The notes beneath the pieces were generated by a model. It ran no database searches and had not been told where the DNA came from. It worked only from the letters and a program-made list of their open reading frames with translations. Shown here in pieces: positions 53,404 through 63,176 of a stretch of 64,000 nucleotides of DNA. Origin of the DNA: Chlorogloeopsis sp. ULAP01 (GTDB taxonomy: Bacteria > Cyanobacteriota > Cyanobacteriia > Cyanobacteriales > Nostocaceae); NCBI RefSeq assembly GCF_030381805.1, contig NZ_JAUDRH010000026.1:18580-82579 (forward strand), in the 5' to 3' direction. Numbering within the stretch: position 1 is the first letter of the stretch; each line of letters starts with the position of its first letter. Position numbers and translations under genes: made by a program.

Positions 53404-54393
53404 TTAACGACGCAAAGTATACCTGAAATTACTGGGCCCTGTATAACCAGAAATTTTTGCTAACTCCTCCAAGCTTAATACTCCTGCATGAGTTTTTTCA
53501 TTGATGATCCAAGTGGGATAGCTTTGAATCCCGGCTGCTTTACATTCATCTTTTTGAAGATTGGGATTGTCAGCAGGAGCACAATCTACAGAATTGAGTT
53601 TGCTGTAAGCCTCTTTCCCAAAGAGTAGCTTTTGTTCGTGACAATGAGGACACCACCACGCGATATATTCCTTAGCACCTATTTTCGAGAGATGACTTGC
53701 TAAAGCGATTTCTGCTTCACCAGAAGTAGTGGTAACTTCCCAACCAACCCCCGGTTTAGCTTGTTTGGATGGTTTGAAGGTGACTTCTGTTGTTTGACCA
53801 GGTCTTTCGTTAAGAATCACATCAGTGCTACTTTGACCGACATTAGCATAAACACCCAACGTGCCAATCAAAGTCACCATACCTACAATCACGGCAGTAA
53901 AAAAGATTTGCCCTAAATCCTCCCAAGCACGACCAATAATAGTTAGTACTAACATACTTAGAGAGAAAATTGCTGAACCAAGACAGTAAATACAGAGTGC
54001 TTGAATTTTGAAAAATAACAGGTACATCAAGTAACCACTGAAAACTGACATGGCGATCGCACCTGCTAGTAGCAGTAACCAAGTCAAATTTTCTAGCTTG
54101 AGACGGGTATTTTTCTGTTTAATGGGATCAACAGCCAAAGGAGCCAAAGCAAAAATCAGCATACTGGTATAAGCCAAAAACCCGAATAAGGCTAAAGGCA
54201 GCCCAAAAACAGTAGCATATTCGCTCTGTAGTACAAGATCGCAACTTTGGGTAGGACACGCAGCAGAGTTTTGAGTCAACTTTACTACGGTCAAATAAGC
54301 TGTTGTTAAGGCACCACAAACAGCGATCGCAGCAATTAACAAACGCGATCGGCGATGAATCCAAGGTATAGAACGGCGGCGACTCATAGGCAA
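53404..54393 (-). CDS. VKOR-thioredoxin fusion (disulfide-bond formation)
   Basis: A 329-residue fusion of vitamin K epoxide reductase (membrane, five helices from about 18 to 190) with a C-terminal periplasmic/lumenal thioredoxin-like domain. In VKOR the cysteine pair is AACPTQSCD (about 45-53) and the redox CxxC ALCIYCLG (about 131-138). The thioredoxin active site is AWWCPHCHEQK (about 242-252). Cyanobacterial homologues oxidise cysteines using plastoquinone. Gene order with btpA is noted but function link unknown. Confidence 0.93.
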   Translation of the reverse strand: MPMSRRRSIPWIHRRSRLLIAAIAVCGALTTAYLTVVKLTQNSAACPTQSCDLVLQSEYATVFGLPLALFGFLAYTSMLIFALAPLAVDPIKQKNTRLKLENLTWLLLLAGAIAMSVFSGYLMYLLFFKIQALCIYCLGSAIFSLSMLVLTIIGRAWEDLGQIFFTAVIVGMVTLIGTLGVYANVGQSSTDVILNERPGQTTEVTFKPSKQAKPGVGWEVTTTSGEAEIALASHLSKIGAKEYIAWWCPHCHEQKLLFGKEAYSKLNSVDCAPADNPNLQKDECKAAGIQSYPTWIINEKTHAGVLSLEELAKISGYTGPSNFRYTLRR

Positions 54394-54410
54394 GAATCGG
54401 TAATTTAGTG

Positions 54411-54459
54411 ATTGCTAATTGCTAATTGCTAATTGCGATTAGCCATTAGCCATTAGCCA
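54411..54459. repeat. heptamer STRR (7 units)
   Basis: Three ATTGCTA, one ATTGCGA and three TTAGCCA units in phase, between VKOR and btpA on the same strand. Noncoding. Confidence 0.8.
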
Positions 54460-54461
54460 GT

Positions 54462-55310
54462 TTATGATTGTATGCTCATAGAAGAAATAGATTTGCTATC
54501 ACCTTTAGAGTTCCAACTACGGCGTGCAGCATCTACAAATTGACTAACGCGAATCGGATCAATTGGTTGCTCGCGACGACCTTGTCGTTTCAAGGAACTA
54601 GAAACGATCGCCCCATCTGCTGCCTGCATTAATGTAGCAATATTTTCCCAAGAAGCTCCACTACCAATAAATACGGGCGTACCTGCTGCCGCTTGTGAAG
54701 CCAATTCCAAATCTTCCAGATTTGGTGGACTGCCAGTAGCCCATCCAGACAAAATCACAGCGTCTGCTAAACCGCGCTCAATAGTATCTTGTACTGCAAC
54801 AGTCAGATTTGGGGAACTCAAAGGGCGGGCGTGCTTGACCAAAACATCAGCGAAAATTTTGATATCACTACCCAACTCCCGTCGATAGCGTAGAAGCTGA
54901 TGGGCTTCGCCTTCAATTAAACCCTGATCGGTTGCCATTGCACCAGTAAGCACGTTAACGCGGATAAATTGCGCTTTCACACAACTGGCTATTGCCATTG
55001 CACTTTTGGCATCGTTACGTAAAACATTAATTCCAATCGGCAACATCACCAAATTTTGTATGCGCTGCACCACCACAGTCATTGCACTTACAACAGCAGG
55101 ATCAACTTGGTTCTTCGGAAACGGTGCATCGAAAAAATTTTCTACTATGATGCCGTTAACTCCTCCACTAGCCAAAGCTGTTGCTTCCTGCTCGGCACGG
55201 TCAATCACTGCTTTGAGGCTACCTCCCCAACGGGGTGAGGTCGGTAGCGGTAGTAAATGAACTACCCCAATAATCGGTTTTTGGGTATTAAATAGCTGAT
55301 ATAAGTCCAC
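54462..55310 (-). CDS. btpA: BtpA family protein (photosystem I biogenesis)
   Basis: A 282-residue TIM-barrel-like protein of the BtpA/SgcQ family; in Synechocystis BtpA stabilises PSI reaction-centre proteins at low temperature. Visible: PIIGVVHLLPLPTSPRWGG, GGVNGIIVENFFDAPF, QFIRVNVLTGAMATDQGL and VFIGSGASWENIA. The frame is open to a TTG 12 codons upstream (55346), but the GTG at 55308-55310 gives the usual DLYQLFNT start, so that is chosen. It lies 68 bases upstream of VKOR on the same strand, separated by a heptamer repeat. Confidence 0.9.
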   Translation of the reverse strand: MDLYQLFNTQKPIIGVVHLLPLPTSPRWGGSLKAVIDRAEQEATALASGGVNGIIVENFFDAPFPKNQVDPAVVSAMTVVVQRIQNLVMLPIGINVLRNDAKSAMAIASCVKAQFIRVNVLTGAMATDQGLIEGEAHQLLRYRRELGSDIKIFADVLVKHARPLSSPNLTVAVQDTIERGLADAVILSGWATGSPPNLEDLELASQAAAGTPVFIGSGASWENIATLMQAADGAIVSSSLKRQGRREQPIDPIRVSQFVDAARRSWNSKGDSKSISSMSIQS

Positions 55311-56157
55311 GTCTTTAAAGAAAGCTACACAAAGCCCACGAGCCAATCGTCAATAATCAATCGTCATTCGTCAATGGTTAAAATCCTATAGACTATGACC
55401 TTTGGACTATTAATTTTGGACTTTGGACTCTTGACTTTTGACTAACTCTTCAAATTTGTTTTGTATTTGGTTGGTTTACTGCTTCCCCCTTAGGATGGAA
55501 ATTGGCGTCAAACCTTCCATAAGATATGTTAAGATAAAAACTGGCTACAAGAGGAGTTTGCAACTCACAAGACGCACACGACGCCAAGCAGTGAGGTGGT
55601 CGCGTTTTTGGCGGTTTCCATTGATGGTGAACCCCCAAATCCGAAAGCACTTCCCATAGGTGGCTGTTTCACGTTGAACAGGCAATCAGCCTTTCATCAC
55701 TTAGCTGTCATCATTTAGTCAGACGAGGTTCTGAATAAAATGGTAGCATTACCGCCATACAAGGCGTGGTTTTGTGCGTATTTCCTAATTTGGCAGCGAC
55801 TTCTCACCACACACCCAGTAGGGTAAAGTGGCTCCCTTTAGGGTAGAGTAGATTCACGACGCACGCGCCACGGTAATGTAAAATACCATAAGGCGATTTG
55901 CTTAACAAAACTTATAATTGTCTATTTTGCCTGAAGGTCGTATGTTTTTCCCTTGGAAAGCAGAATTGTAGACATATCATAGCACGATCCTCATTGATCC
56001 TTTAAATTCATTGGGGTTACAAACCCCGATGGATGCTTATGACATTTGCGGGCATTGTTGAAGACTCCTGTTTCTTTAATTTTGAAGATGTCCGGAATTG
56101 GAAGTTGGAGCTTAAGCGTTTGGACGAAACAACAAAACTGAAAAAATTTTTTATAGT
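55311..56157. other. 850-base spacer upstream of rimO
   Basis: 55350-55440 is a heptamer-rich STRR tract (GTCAATA, TTTGGAC types). A 54-codon basic ORF at 55495-55659 (MEIGVKPSIRYVKIKTG...) and a 28-codon ORF at 55740 are not supported. A small RNA cannot be excluded around 55650-55900, where several short inverted repeats occur, but none was identified. Confidence 0.4.
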
Positions 56158-57474
56158 ATGGGTGACAAACCAACCATTGCAATTTCTCACCTGGGTTGCG
56201 AAAAGAATCGAATTGATACAGAGCATATGCTTGGACTGCTAGTAGAAGCAGGCTATGGCGTAGATAGTAATGAAGAGTTAGCAGATTACGTTATTGTCAA
56301 TACTTGTAGTTTTATTGAAGCAGCTCGTCAAGAATCTGTCAGAACCTTGGTAGAACTGGCAGAAGCAAATAAAAAAATCGTCATTACTGGCTGTATGGCG
56401 CAGCATTTCCAGGAGCAGTTGTTGGAGGAGTTACCCGAAGCTGTAGCAGTGGTAGGTACAGGTGACTACCACAAAATAGTAGATGTACTTGAGCGAGCAG
56501 AACAAGGTGAGCGCGTTAAACAGATTAGCGCCGAGCCAACTTACATTGGTGACGAAACTACACCGCGTTATCGTACTACAACTGAAGGCGTAGCCTATCT
56601 ACGGGTAGCCGAAGGATGTGATTATCGTTGTGCGTTTTGTATTATTCCGTATTTGCGGGGAAATCAGCGATCGCGGACGATAGAATCGATTGTTGCCGAA
56701 GCAGAGCAGCTTGCCAATCAAGGAGTGCAGGAAATCATATTGATTTCCCAAATCACAACTAATTATGGTCTAGATATTTATGGGAAGCCTAAATTAGGCG
56801 AATTGCTCCGCGCTTTAGGGAAAGTAGATGTACCGTGGATTCGGATGCACTACGCTTATCCCACAGGACTAACCCCAGATGTGATTGCGGCAATTCAAGA
56901 AACGCCCAATGTCTTACCATATCTGGATCTGCCATTGCAACATTCCCACCCTGAAATTCTGAGGGCAATGAATCGTCCTTGGCAAGGGCAGGTAAACGAT
57001 GCGATTATTGAACGCATCAAGAAAGCACTACCACAAGCAGTGCTGCGGACTACTTTTATTGTCGGTTTTCCTGGTGAAACAGAGGCGCATTTTGAGCATC
57101 TATTGCAGTTCGTAGAGCGCCATGAATTCGATCACGTTGGTGTTTTTGCGTTTTCAGCAGAGGAAGGAACACCAGCTTACAACTTACCCAATCAATTGCC
57201 GCCAGAAGTCAAGGATAAGCGGCGAAACACATTAATGGAATTACAACAGCCAATTTCTCACAAGAAAAATCAGCAAGAAGTCGGCAAAGTAGTTGATGTA
57301 TTAATCGAGCAAGAACATCCTCAAACAGGGGAATTACTCGGTCGTTCTGCCAGATTTGCTCCAGAGGTGGATGGGCAAGTTTACGTTCAAGGGACTGCAA
57401 GATTGGGAACAATTGTACCAGTAACGATCAAAGAAGCTGATACATACGACTTGTATGGAGTAGCCAGTAATTAA
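56158..57474 (+). CDS. rimO: ribosomal protein uS12 methylthiotransferase
   Basis: Radical SAM enzyme adding a methylthio group to Asp88/89 of ribosomal protein uS12. The 438 residues have an N-terminal UPF0004 domain with three cluster Cys (HLGCEKNRID; VNTCSFIE; ITGCMAQ), the radical SAM motif CDYRCAFCIIP (about 155-165), and a C-terminal TRAM domain (about 375-438). Length and the absence of MiaB-type residues fit RimO. A small spacer separates it from the helicase, likely an operon. Confidence 0.93.
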   Translation: MGDKPTIAISHLGCEKNRIDTEHMLGLLVEAGYGVDSNEELADYVIVNTCSFIEAARQESVRTLVELAEANKKIVITGCMAQHFQEQLLEELPEAVAVVGTGDYHKIVDVLERAEQGERVKQISAEPTYIGDETTPRYRTTTEGVAYLRVAEGCDYRCAFCIIPYLRGNQRSRTIESIVAEAEQLANQGVQEIILISQITTNYGLDIYGKPKLGELLRALGKVDVPWIRMHYAYPTGLTPDVIAAIQETPNVLPYLDLPLQHSHPEILRAMNRPWQGQVNDAIIERIKKALPQAVLRTTFIVGFPGETEAHFEHLLQFVERHEFDHVGVFAFSAEEGTPAYNLPNQLPPEVKDKRRNTLMELQQPISHKKNQQEVGKVVDVLIEQEHPQTGELLGRSARFAPEVDGQVYVQGTARLGTIVPVTIKEADTYDLYGVASN

Positions 57475-57549
57475 TAGCTAATTTTTCATTCCATTAGCTA
57501 TTAAAAATGAACCATGAAACAAACAAATTCAGAAAACATAGGAGAGTTG

Positions 57550-59094
57550 ATGACCCTTTTATTTCAAGAACTCGGCATTTCACCAGAACTGATTGAGCAA
57601 CTAGAAAAACTTGGTTTTACCGCACCAACAAACATTCAAGCACAAGCGATCCCGCAACTTTTAGCTGGTCGCGATGTAGTAGGTCAATCCCAAACTGGTA
57701 CAGGTAAAACAGCAGCTTTTTCTCTGCCAATTTTGGAGCGGCTAGATGTTAGTCAAAAGGCAGTACAAGCCTTAATTTTGACTCCAACTCGTGAGTTGGC
57801 AATTCAAGTTCAAAATGCCGTTTGTGAATTTATTAGTAACCAAGGATTGCGCGTTTTAGCAATTTATGGTGGTCAATCAATTGACCGTCAAATTTTACAA
57901 CTAAAACGTGGTGTTCACATTGTTGTGGGTACACCAGGACGGGTAATTGATTTGCTAGAGCGGGGTAGCCTGAAATTAGATCGGGTGAAATGGTTTGTGT
58001 TAGATGAAGCCGATGAAATGTTAAGTATGGGCTTTATCGATGATGTTGAGAGAATCTTATCTCAGGCTCCAAAAGAGCGGCAGACAGCTTTATTTTCAGC
58101 AACGATGCCGCCGTCAATTCGACAGTTGGTTAATAAGTTTTTAAATGATCCTGTGACAGTTACTGTCGAACAACCAAAAGCGGCTCCCAACAAAATTAAT
58201 CAGGTAGCTTATGTAGTACCGCGCCAATGGTCAAAAGTCAAAGCTTTGCAGCCAATCTTGGAAATGGAAGATCCAGAGTCGGCTCTTATCTTTGTTCGTA
58301 CCAGACGCACTGCGGCTGAACTGACTAACCAATTGCAAGCTGCTGGGCATAGTGTTGATGAATATCATGGCGATTTGTCACAACAGGCACGGGAACGGTT
58401 ACTGACACGATTCCGCAATCGTCAAGTGCGTTGGGTAGTAGCCACTGATATTGCTGCACGGGGTTTGGATGTTGACCAATTATCACACGTGATCAACTTT
58501 GATTTACCTGATAGTGTAGAGACTTACGTCCACCGCATCGGTCGTACAGGACGGGCAGGTAAAGAAGGTACGGCAATTACTCTGGTACAGCCATTTGAGC
58601 GGCGTAAACAGCAATTATTTGAACGCCACGTACGGCAGAATTGGCAAGTACTATCAATCCCCACACGAGCGCAAATAGAAGCACGGCAGTTAGAAAAACT
58701 GCAAGTTCAAGTGCAAGAAGCTTTGGCTGGTGAACGGATGGCTTCGTTTTTGACGATTGTTAGTCAATTGAGCGAGCAATATGATGCTCATGCGATCGCC
58801 GCAGCAGCATTACAAATTGCTTACGATCAGACTCGCCCCGCTTGGCTGCAATCAGAAGCTGATTTTCTAGAAGAGGAAATCAACCATTCATCCAAACCTA
58901 AATTGCGGAATGGGCGTCGTGAAGGAAGTGGCGACAATCGCTCTCGTCGTTCCTCGTGGAGTTCTTCAGACACGCGTGCAAACGATACAGACAAACACGG
59001 TACTCCCAAGCCTAAACTACGGACGGCAAGGCGTGAACATTCGATGACTCCGAAGAAGCTAGGTTCTCCTACAGCTAGCGAATCAGCCTCGTAA
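57550..59094 (+). CDS. DEAD-box RNA helicase
   Basis: ATP-dependent RNA helicase of about 514 residues. Motifs in order: Q motif near GFTAPTNIQAQAIPQ, motif I SQTGTGKTAAF, Ia PTRELAIQVQ, Ib GTPGRVIDLL, II VLDEADEML, III SATMPPSIR, IV ALIFVRTRR, V ATDIAARGLDV and VI HRIGRTGRAG. A basic C-terminal tail (about 445-514) follows, as in CsdA/DeaD. The ATG at 57550 is preferred over 57514 because AGGAGAG precedes it at the right distance. Some cyanobacterial relatives (CrhR/CrhC) are redox- or cold-induced. Confidence 0.93.
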   Translation: MTLLFQELGISPELIEQLEKLGFTAPTNIQAQAIPQLLAGRDVVGQSQTGTGKTAAFSLPILERLDVSQKAVQALILTPTRELAIQVQNAVCEFISNQGLRVLAIYGGQSIDRQILQLKRGVHIVVGTPGRVIDLLERGSLKLDRVKWFVLDEADEMLSMGFIDDVERILSQAPKERQTALFSATMPPSIRQLVNKFLNDPVTVTVEQPKAAPNKINQVAYVVPRQWSKVKALQPILEMEDPESALIFVRTRRTAAELTNQLQAAGHSVDEYHGDLSQQARERLLTRFRNRQVRWVVATDIAARGLDVDQLSHVINFDLPDSVETYVHRIGRTGRAGKEGTAITLVQPFERRKQQLFERHVRQNWQVLSIPTRAQIEARQLEKLQVQVQEALAGERMASFLTIVSQLSEQYDAHAIAAAALQIAYDQTRPAWLQSEADFLEEEINHSSKPKLRNGRREGSGDNRSRRSSWSSSDTRANDTDKHGTPKPKLRTARREHSMTPKKLGSPTASESAS

Positions 59095-59203
59095 TTATTT
59101 GGTCGTTAGTCAATAGTCAATAGCCAGAACTTATTGGTGAAAAACTCTAGACTGTTGACTATAGACTTTGGATGATTTAGTAATATACAGTGACTTGACT
59201 TGA

Positions 59204-60160
59204 TTACTTCAGCCAAGGACGGCTAAGTTTTTCTAGCTGGGTGATTTCATCATCAGTTAATTGCCAACCCAGCGCACCAGCGTTATCTCGTACTTGCTGG
59301 GCTGTCTTTGCTCCAGCAATGGGAATAACGTTGCCTTTGGCAATTAGCCAATTTAAAGCTACTTGGGCAGGAGTACGTTGGTGTTTTTCCCCCAATTGAC
59401 GTAGCAAAGATATTACTAGTTCTATTTTTTGCAAGCCCTCTTTACTAAATCTTGAATCTATTTTTCTGGCACCACTAGGAGTTTCGCTGCTATTGGGAGT
59501 GTATTTGCCAGTGAGTAATCCTTGAGCCAAAGAACTGTAAGCCAAAATTGTTACGCCCAACTCGCGGGCAGTATCGAGAATACCGTTAGTTTCGATTTGG
59601 CGAGTTAGCAAAGAATAGCGCACTTGATTGACAGCTAAGGGTACACCACGACGAGCTAAAATCTGGTGTGCTTCTCGCATTTGCTGTGCTGAGTAATTAC
59701 TCACACCTACTGCCTCAATTCTGCCCTGTTCCACTTCATCTGCTAGGGCATTCATTAGGGTTTCTTGACTCATGAAAAAGGTAAAAGGCCAATGTACTTG
59801 GTACAGGGCTACTTTTTGAACCTGCAAGCGCTTGAGACTCTCTGTTAAAGCATCGGCAACAGAGTGGCTTGTTATCCGCCAAGGAAAAGGCCCGTATTTG
59901 GTAGCAATCTGCATCTTCTGCTCGGTTTTTTGCATAAATTGCCCTAGCAATTGCTCAGAAACTCCAAATCCATATACTTCAGCAGTATCAAAAAATGTGA
60001 TGCCAGCTTCAACAGCCGCATCAAAGGCAGCTTGCAACTCTTTTGGGCCGTAGTCATTGCCGTAATTCCAAAATAGCTTATCGCCCCAAGCCCAAGTACC
60101 AATACACAAGGGTTTTACAACTGGCCCGTTTTGCCCTAATGTGATGTTTTCCACTGTCAC
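59204..60160 (-). CDS. aldo/keto reductase
   Basis: NADPH-dependent aldo/keto reductase of 318 residues with an (alpha/beta)8 barrel. The tetrad is seen: Asp in FFDTAEVYGFG (about 58-68), Tyr in the same block, Lys in IATKYGPF, and His in YQVHWP. Near the C-terminus, NVIPIAGAKTAQQVRDNA is the NADPH-binding loop. It resembles plant and cyanobacterial pyridoxal/voltage-gated potassium channel beta-like AKR enzymes. Substrate unknown. Start codon is GTG. Single gene. Confidence 0.92.
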   Translation of the reverse strand: MTVENITLGQNGPVVKPLCIGTWAWGDKLFWNYGNDYGPKELQAAFDAAVEAGITFFDTAEVYGFGVSEQLLGQFMQKTEQKMQIATKYGPFPWRITSHSVADALTESLKRLQVQKVALYQVHWPFTFFMSQETLMNALADEVEQGRIEAVGVSNYSAQQMREAHQILARRGVPLAVNQVRYSLLTRQIETNGILDTARELGVTILAYSSLAQGLLTGKYTPNSSETPSGARKIDSRFSKEGLQKIELVISLLRQLGEKHQRTPAQVALNWLIAKGNVIPIAGAKTAQQVRDNAGALGWQLTDDEITQLEKLSRPWLK

Positions 60161-60547
60161 AAAACTTAACTTTACAATTATTTACTTTTTTAGTGTAGCT
60201 TTGCAGGCTATGTAGCGAGCAGAGACTATGAATTTGAATAAAATTCAATTTTTTACTGATAAATATTTTGAGTTATGTACGAAAATTCTCTTTGATTGAC
60301 AGCAGAATCGCTACGGGAGATGGGATAGAGTATCTGGCTTGTGATCTCTTTTTTTACCACCCTATCCTTGTAAAGAAAGAAAAAGACAGCTTTGCTAGAG
60401 GCAACTATCTGAAGGGGAATAAATACTTTATTTGTTGTAAATTCCTCAGAACTTTCGTAAATACCATAAACTTTAAATCATTTAGGGGTTACTAACAGTT
60501 ATCTTGATAATTGTGAAGTAATTTTGCTGTTTTGGTTGGGAGCGGCT
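60161..60547. other. 390-base spacer before the BCD transporter
   Basis: No convincing gene. A 75-codon open frame at 60268 (plus) has no RBS and shows poor composition; it is rejected. AT-rich; the transporter promoter should lie here. Confidence 0.4.
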
Positions 60548-61987
60548 ATGGAAACTAGCGATTTTTCACCCAATTCTGAATCAAACCAGTCTGTAACCGA
60601 CTCATCTATTCCCAAGGTAAAGCTGCCCGTGATGTTTCGTCTGGGCTTATTTCAAATGGCATTAGGCATAATGTCAATTCTGACTTTGGGAGTGCTCAAT
60701 CGCGTCATGATTGAAGAATTGCAAGTACCAGCCCTAATTGCTGCTGGCACGATCGCAATGTATCAATTTGTGGCTCCGGTACGAGTCTGGTTTGGGCAAA
60801 TGTCAGACTCTAAAACTTTGTTGGGTTATCACCGTACTGGTTATGTTTGGGTGGGTGCGGCTTTATTTGCGATCGTTTCTTTCTTTGCCGTTCAAGTAGT
60901 TTGGCAACTTGGTTTAAGTTTACGCTCAGGAAATTGGACAACTCAAACTTCAGGGTGGGTGGCGCTTTTAGCTTTGATGTTTGCTCTTTACGGCATTGCT
61001 ATTAGTGCCAGTTCTACACCTTTTGCGGCATTGCTTGTTGACGTTTCTGATGAAGATAATCGCTCAAAATTAGTGGGAATTGTTTGGTCGATGCTGATGG
61101 TAGGTATTATCATCGGAGCGATCATGAGCAGTAGCTTACTCAAGCAAATTGCCTTGGATGCTCCCTTAGAGCAATTGCAAGCCCAAATTAATCGCTTGTT
61201 TTTGATTGTTCCAGCGATCGCCTTTGGCTTGTGCTTATTATCAACAGTCGGCGTGGAAAAGAAATATTCCCGCTATGGCACACGTTCCACAGTAGTTGAT
61301 CGAGAAGATAAGATTACTTTGGGAATGGCAATGCGGGTATTAACTGCTAGCCGCCAGACAGGGATATTTTTCACATTTCTGCTGATTATGAGTATCAGCT
61401 TGTTTATGCAAGATGCAGTTTTGGAACCCTATGGCGGCGAAGTCTTTAAAATGACGATCGCTCAAACTACAACCCTCAATGCTTTTTTTGGTATAGGTAC
61501 ACTGCTTGGCTTGAGTTTGACAGGTTTTTTAATCGCCCCACGTTTGGGAAAGAAAAATACAACCAAGCTGGGATGCATTGCTGTGGCAGTTTGTCTAGTC
61601 ATAATTATTTTGGCTGGGATAACCGCTAATCCCAAATTCTTGCAATGGAGTTTAATCTTGTTTGGTTTTGCTTCTGGTGTTACCACAACCGGAGCGTTAA
61701 GTTTGATGCTGGATCTGACGGCTGCGGAAACCGCCGGGACATTTATTGGTGCTTGGGGATTGGCGCAGGCGCTAGCACGAGCTCTGGCAACGGTATCTGG
61801 TGGTGCAGTCTTGAGCGTAGGTAAAACCATACTAGAAACACCAATATTAGCCTATGGGTTAGTGTTTGCAACACAAGCTGTGGGTATGGTGATAGCGTTG
61901 GGATTATTAGCACGCGTCAACATCACAGAATTTCAGCAGAATGCCAAAGCTGCGATCGCGTCTATTTTGGAAAGTGAATTAGATTGA
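60548..61987 (+). CDS. BCD-family MFS transporter (PucC/LhaA-like)
   Basis: A 479-residue membrane protein with about 12 hydrophobic helices, of the bacteriochlorophyll-delivery (BCD) branch of MFS related to PucC and LhaA. Features are the early LPVMFRLGLFQMALGIMSIL, FGQMSDSKTLLGYHRTGYVW (the MFS motif-A position with PucC-like HRT(G)) and YGIAISASSTPFAALLVDVS. Members help insert chlorophyll into light-harvesting or photosystem proteins. The ATG at 60548 is preferred over the track start 24 bases upstream, which is a TTG. Confidence 0.87.
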   Translation: METSDFSPNSESNQSVTDSSIPKVKLPVMFRLGLFQMALGIMSILTLGVLNRVMIEELQVPALIAAGTIAMYQFVAPVRVWFGQMSDSKTLLGYHRTGYVWVGAALFAIVSFFAVQVVWQLGLSLRSGNWTTQTSGWVALLALMFALYGIAISASSTPFAALLVDVSDEDNRSKLVGIVWSMLMVGIIIGAIMSSSLLKQIALDAPLEQLQAQINRLFLIVPAIAFGLCLLSTVGVEKKYSRYGTRSTVVDREDKITLGMAMRVLTASRQTGIFFTFLLIMSISLFMQDAVLEPYGGEVFKMTIAQTTTLNAFFGIGTLLGLSLTGFLIAPRLGKKNTTKLGCIAVAVCLVIIILAGITANPKFLQWSLILFGFASGVTTTGALSLMLDLTAAETAGTFIGAWGLAQALARALATVSGGAVLSVGKTILETPILAYGLVFATQAVGMVIALGLLARVNITEFQQNAKAAIASILESELD

Positions 61988-62070
61988 TATTATTTAAGGG
62001 GCTAGAGGCTAGAGGCTAGGGTCTAGAAATATTGGATGTGAAATAAATCTAAAATTCCTCTAATGCCTAA

Positions 62071-62112
62071 TCCCTAGTCCCTAGTCCCCAGTCCCTAGTC
62101 CCTAGCCCCTAC
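62071..62112. repeat. heptamer STRR (TCCCTAG, 6 units)
   Basis: Six in-phase units (four TCCCTAG, one TCCCCAG, one CCCCTAC) in the 130-base spacer before the next gene. Confidence 0.8.
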
Positions 62113-62119
62113 TCCTTAC

Positions 62120-62926
62120 ATGACAGAATTTTGGACTACAATTTTGGAATTTGCCCAATCCACTACTGCAAGAGTGGGTAAGCAGTTAATGCAAGATTTT
62201 GGGCAAGTGCAGGCTTTACAGAAAGCTGATGGTACTTTGGTAACACGTGCCGATCAATGGGCGGATCAAGAATTGCGGGATGCGATCGCTTCTACTTTTC
62301 CCGGTTACGGTATTTTGAGTGAGGAGGGTGACAAGGTTTTTCCTGGTACAGAATGGTGCTGGGTAATTGATCCTTTGGATGGCACTACCAACTTTACACG
62401 CGGCATTCCCATTTGGGCAATTTCTTTGGGATTGCTGTATCAAGGAGTGCCAGTTTTTGGTTACGTTTACTTACCACCAACGGACGAAGCTTTTTATGGC
62501 TTCTGGGAAGGTTCATCGGGTTTAGCAGTACCCACAGGTGCTTTTCGCAATCACCATCCCATCCACACTAGTAGTGATGCTCCCAGCAATAACCACTTTT
62601 TTAACCTCTGTTCTCGCAGCCTCTCGGTGATCCAAAAAGGTTTTCCCTGCAAAATTAGAATGTTAGGTGTTGCTAGTTATAACTTTCTGACAGTGGCAAC
62701 AGGAGCAGTCTTAGGCAGTGTAGAAGCGACACCAAAAGTTTGGGATATGGCGGGTGCTTGGGTAATAGTTCAGGCTGCTGGCGGAACCTGGGTATCGCTC
62801 AAGTCAGAACCGTTTCCATTATTATCAGGAGTTGATTATCGCGATCGCTCTTTTCCTACTTTAGTTGTCAGTCGTCCAGATTTGGTGTCTGTGTTTATGC
62901 CGTTTTTGGATGAAGTGAAAGGTTAA
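62120..62926 (+). CDS. inositol monophosphatase family protein
   Basis: A 268-residue magnesium-dependent phosphatase of the IMPase/FBPase/PAP superfamily. Metal-binding motifs: Glu in ILSEEGDKVF (about 66-75), DPLDGTTNF (about 89-97), and WDMAGAWVIVQAAGG (about 209-223). Substrate may be inositol phosphate, histidinol phosphate or PAP; it is shorter than CysQ but otherwise not separable. Single gene before the CRISPR array. Confidence 0.88.
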   Translation: MTEFWTTILEFAQSTTARVGKQLMQDFGQVQALQKADGTLVTRADQWADQELRDAIASTFPGYGILSEEGDKVFPGTEWCWVIDPLDGTTNFTRGIPIWAISLGLLYQGVPVFGYVYLPPTDEAFYGFWEGSSGLAVPTGAFRNHHPIHTSSDAPSNNHFFNLCSRSLSVIQKGFPCKIRMLGVASYNFLTVATGAVLGSVEATPKVWDMAGAWVIVQAAGGTWVSLKSEPFPLLSGVDYRDRSFPTLVVSRPDLVSVFMPFLDEVKG

Positions 62927-62964
62927 TTGTTAATGGTTAATGGTTAATAGCTAATAGCTAATAG
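62923..62964. repeat. heptamer STRR (TTAATGG/CTAATAG, 6 units)
   Basis: Six in-phase seven-base units just after and partly overlapping the stop of the phosphatase gene. Confidence 0.8.
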
Positions 62965-63176
62965 ATTTTAGTGGTTTTTAATCTCTAACAGGAATGAGTT
63001 CCTTCCCGCTACCTATTTCTTTGTGTCCTAACCTGCGGTAAACCACCTCGTGTCTATGTGTTCTTTGTGGTTTGTTAAAAAAACTCTCCCAGTTCGATTA
63101 GGTATTCTTCAAGCGGGAAAGGAGTAATTAAATTCTCAACCTGCTTATTTACAGTTCACTTCTCAAAAGCACTTTA

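Noticed and set aside
55495..55659. 54-aa basic ORF upstream of rimO
   Set aside because: No RBS, arginine-rich repeat-like composition; also a 28-codon ORF at about 55740 lacked support.
60268..60495. 75-aa plus-strand ORF before the BCD transporter
   Set aside because: No RBS, low-quality composition, in a spacer.
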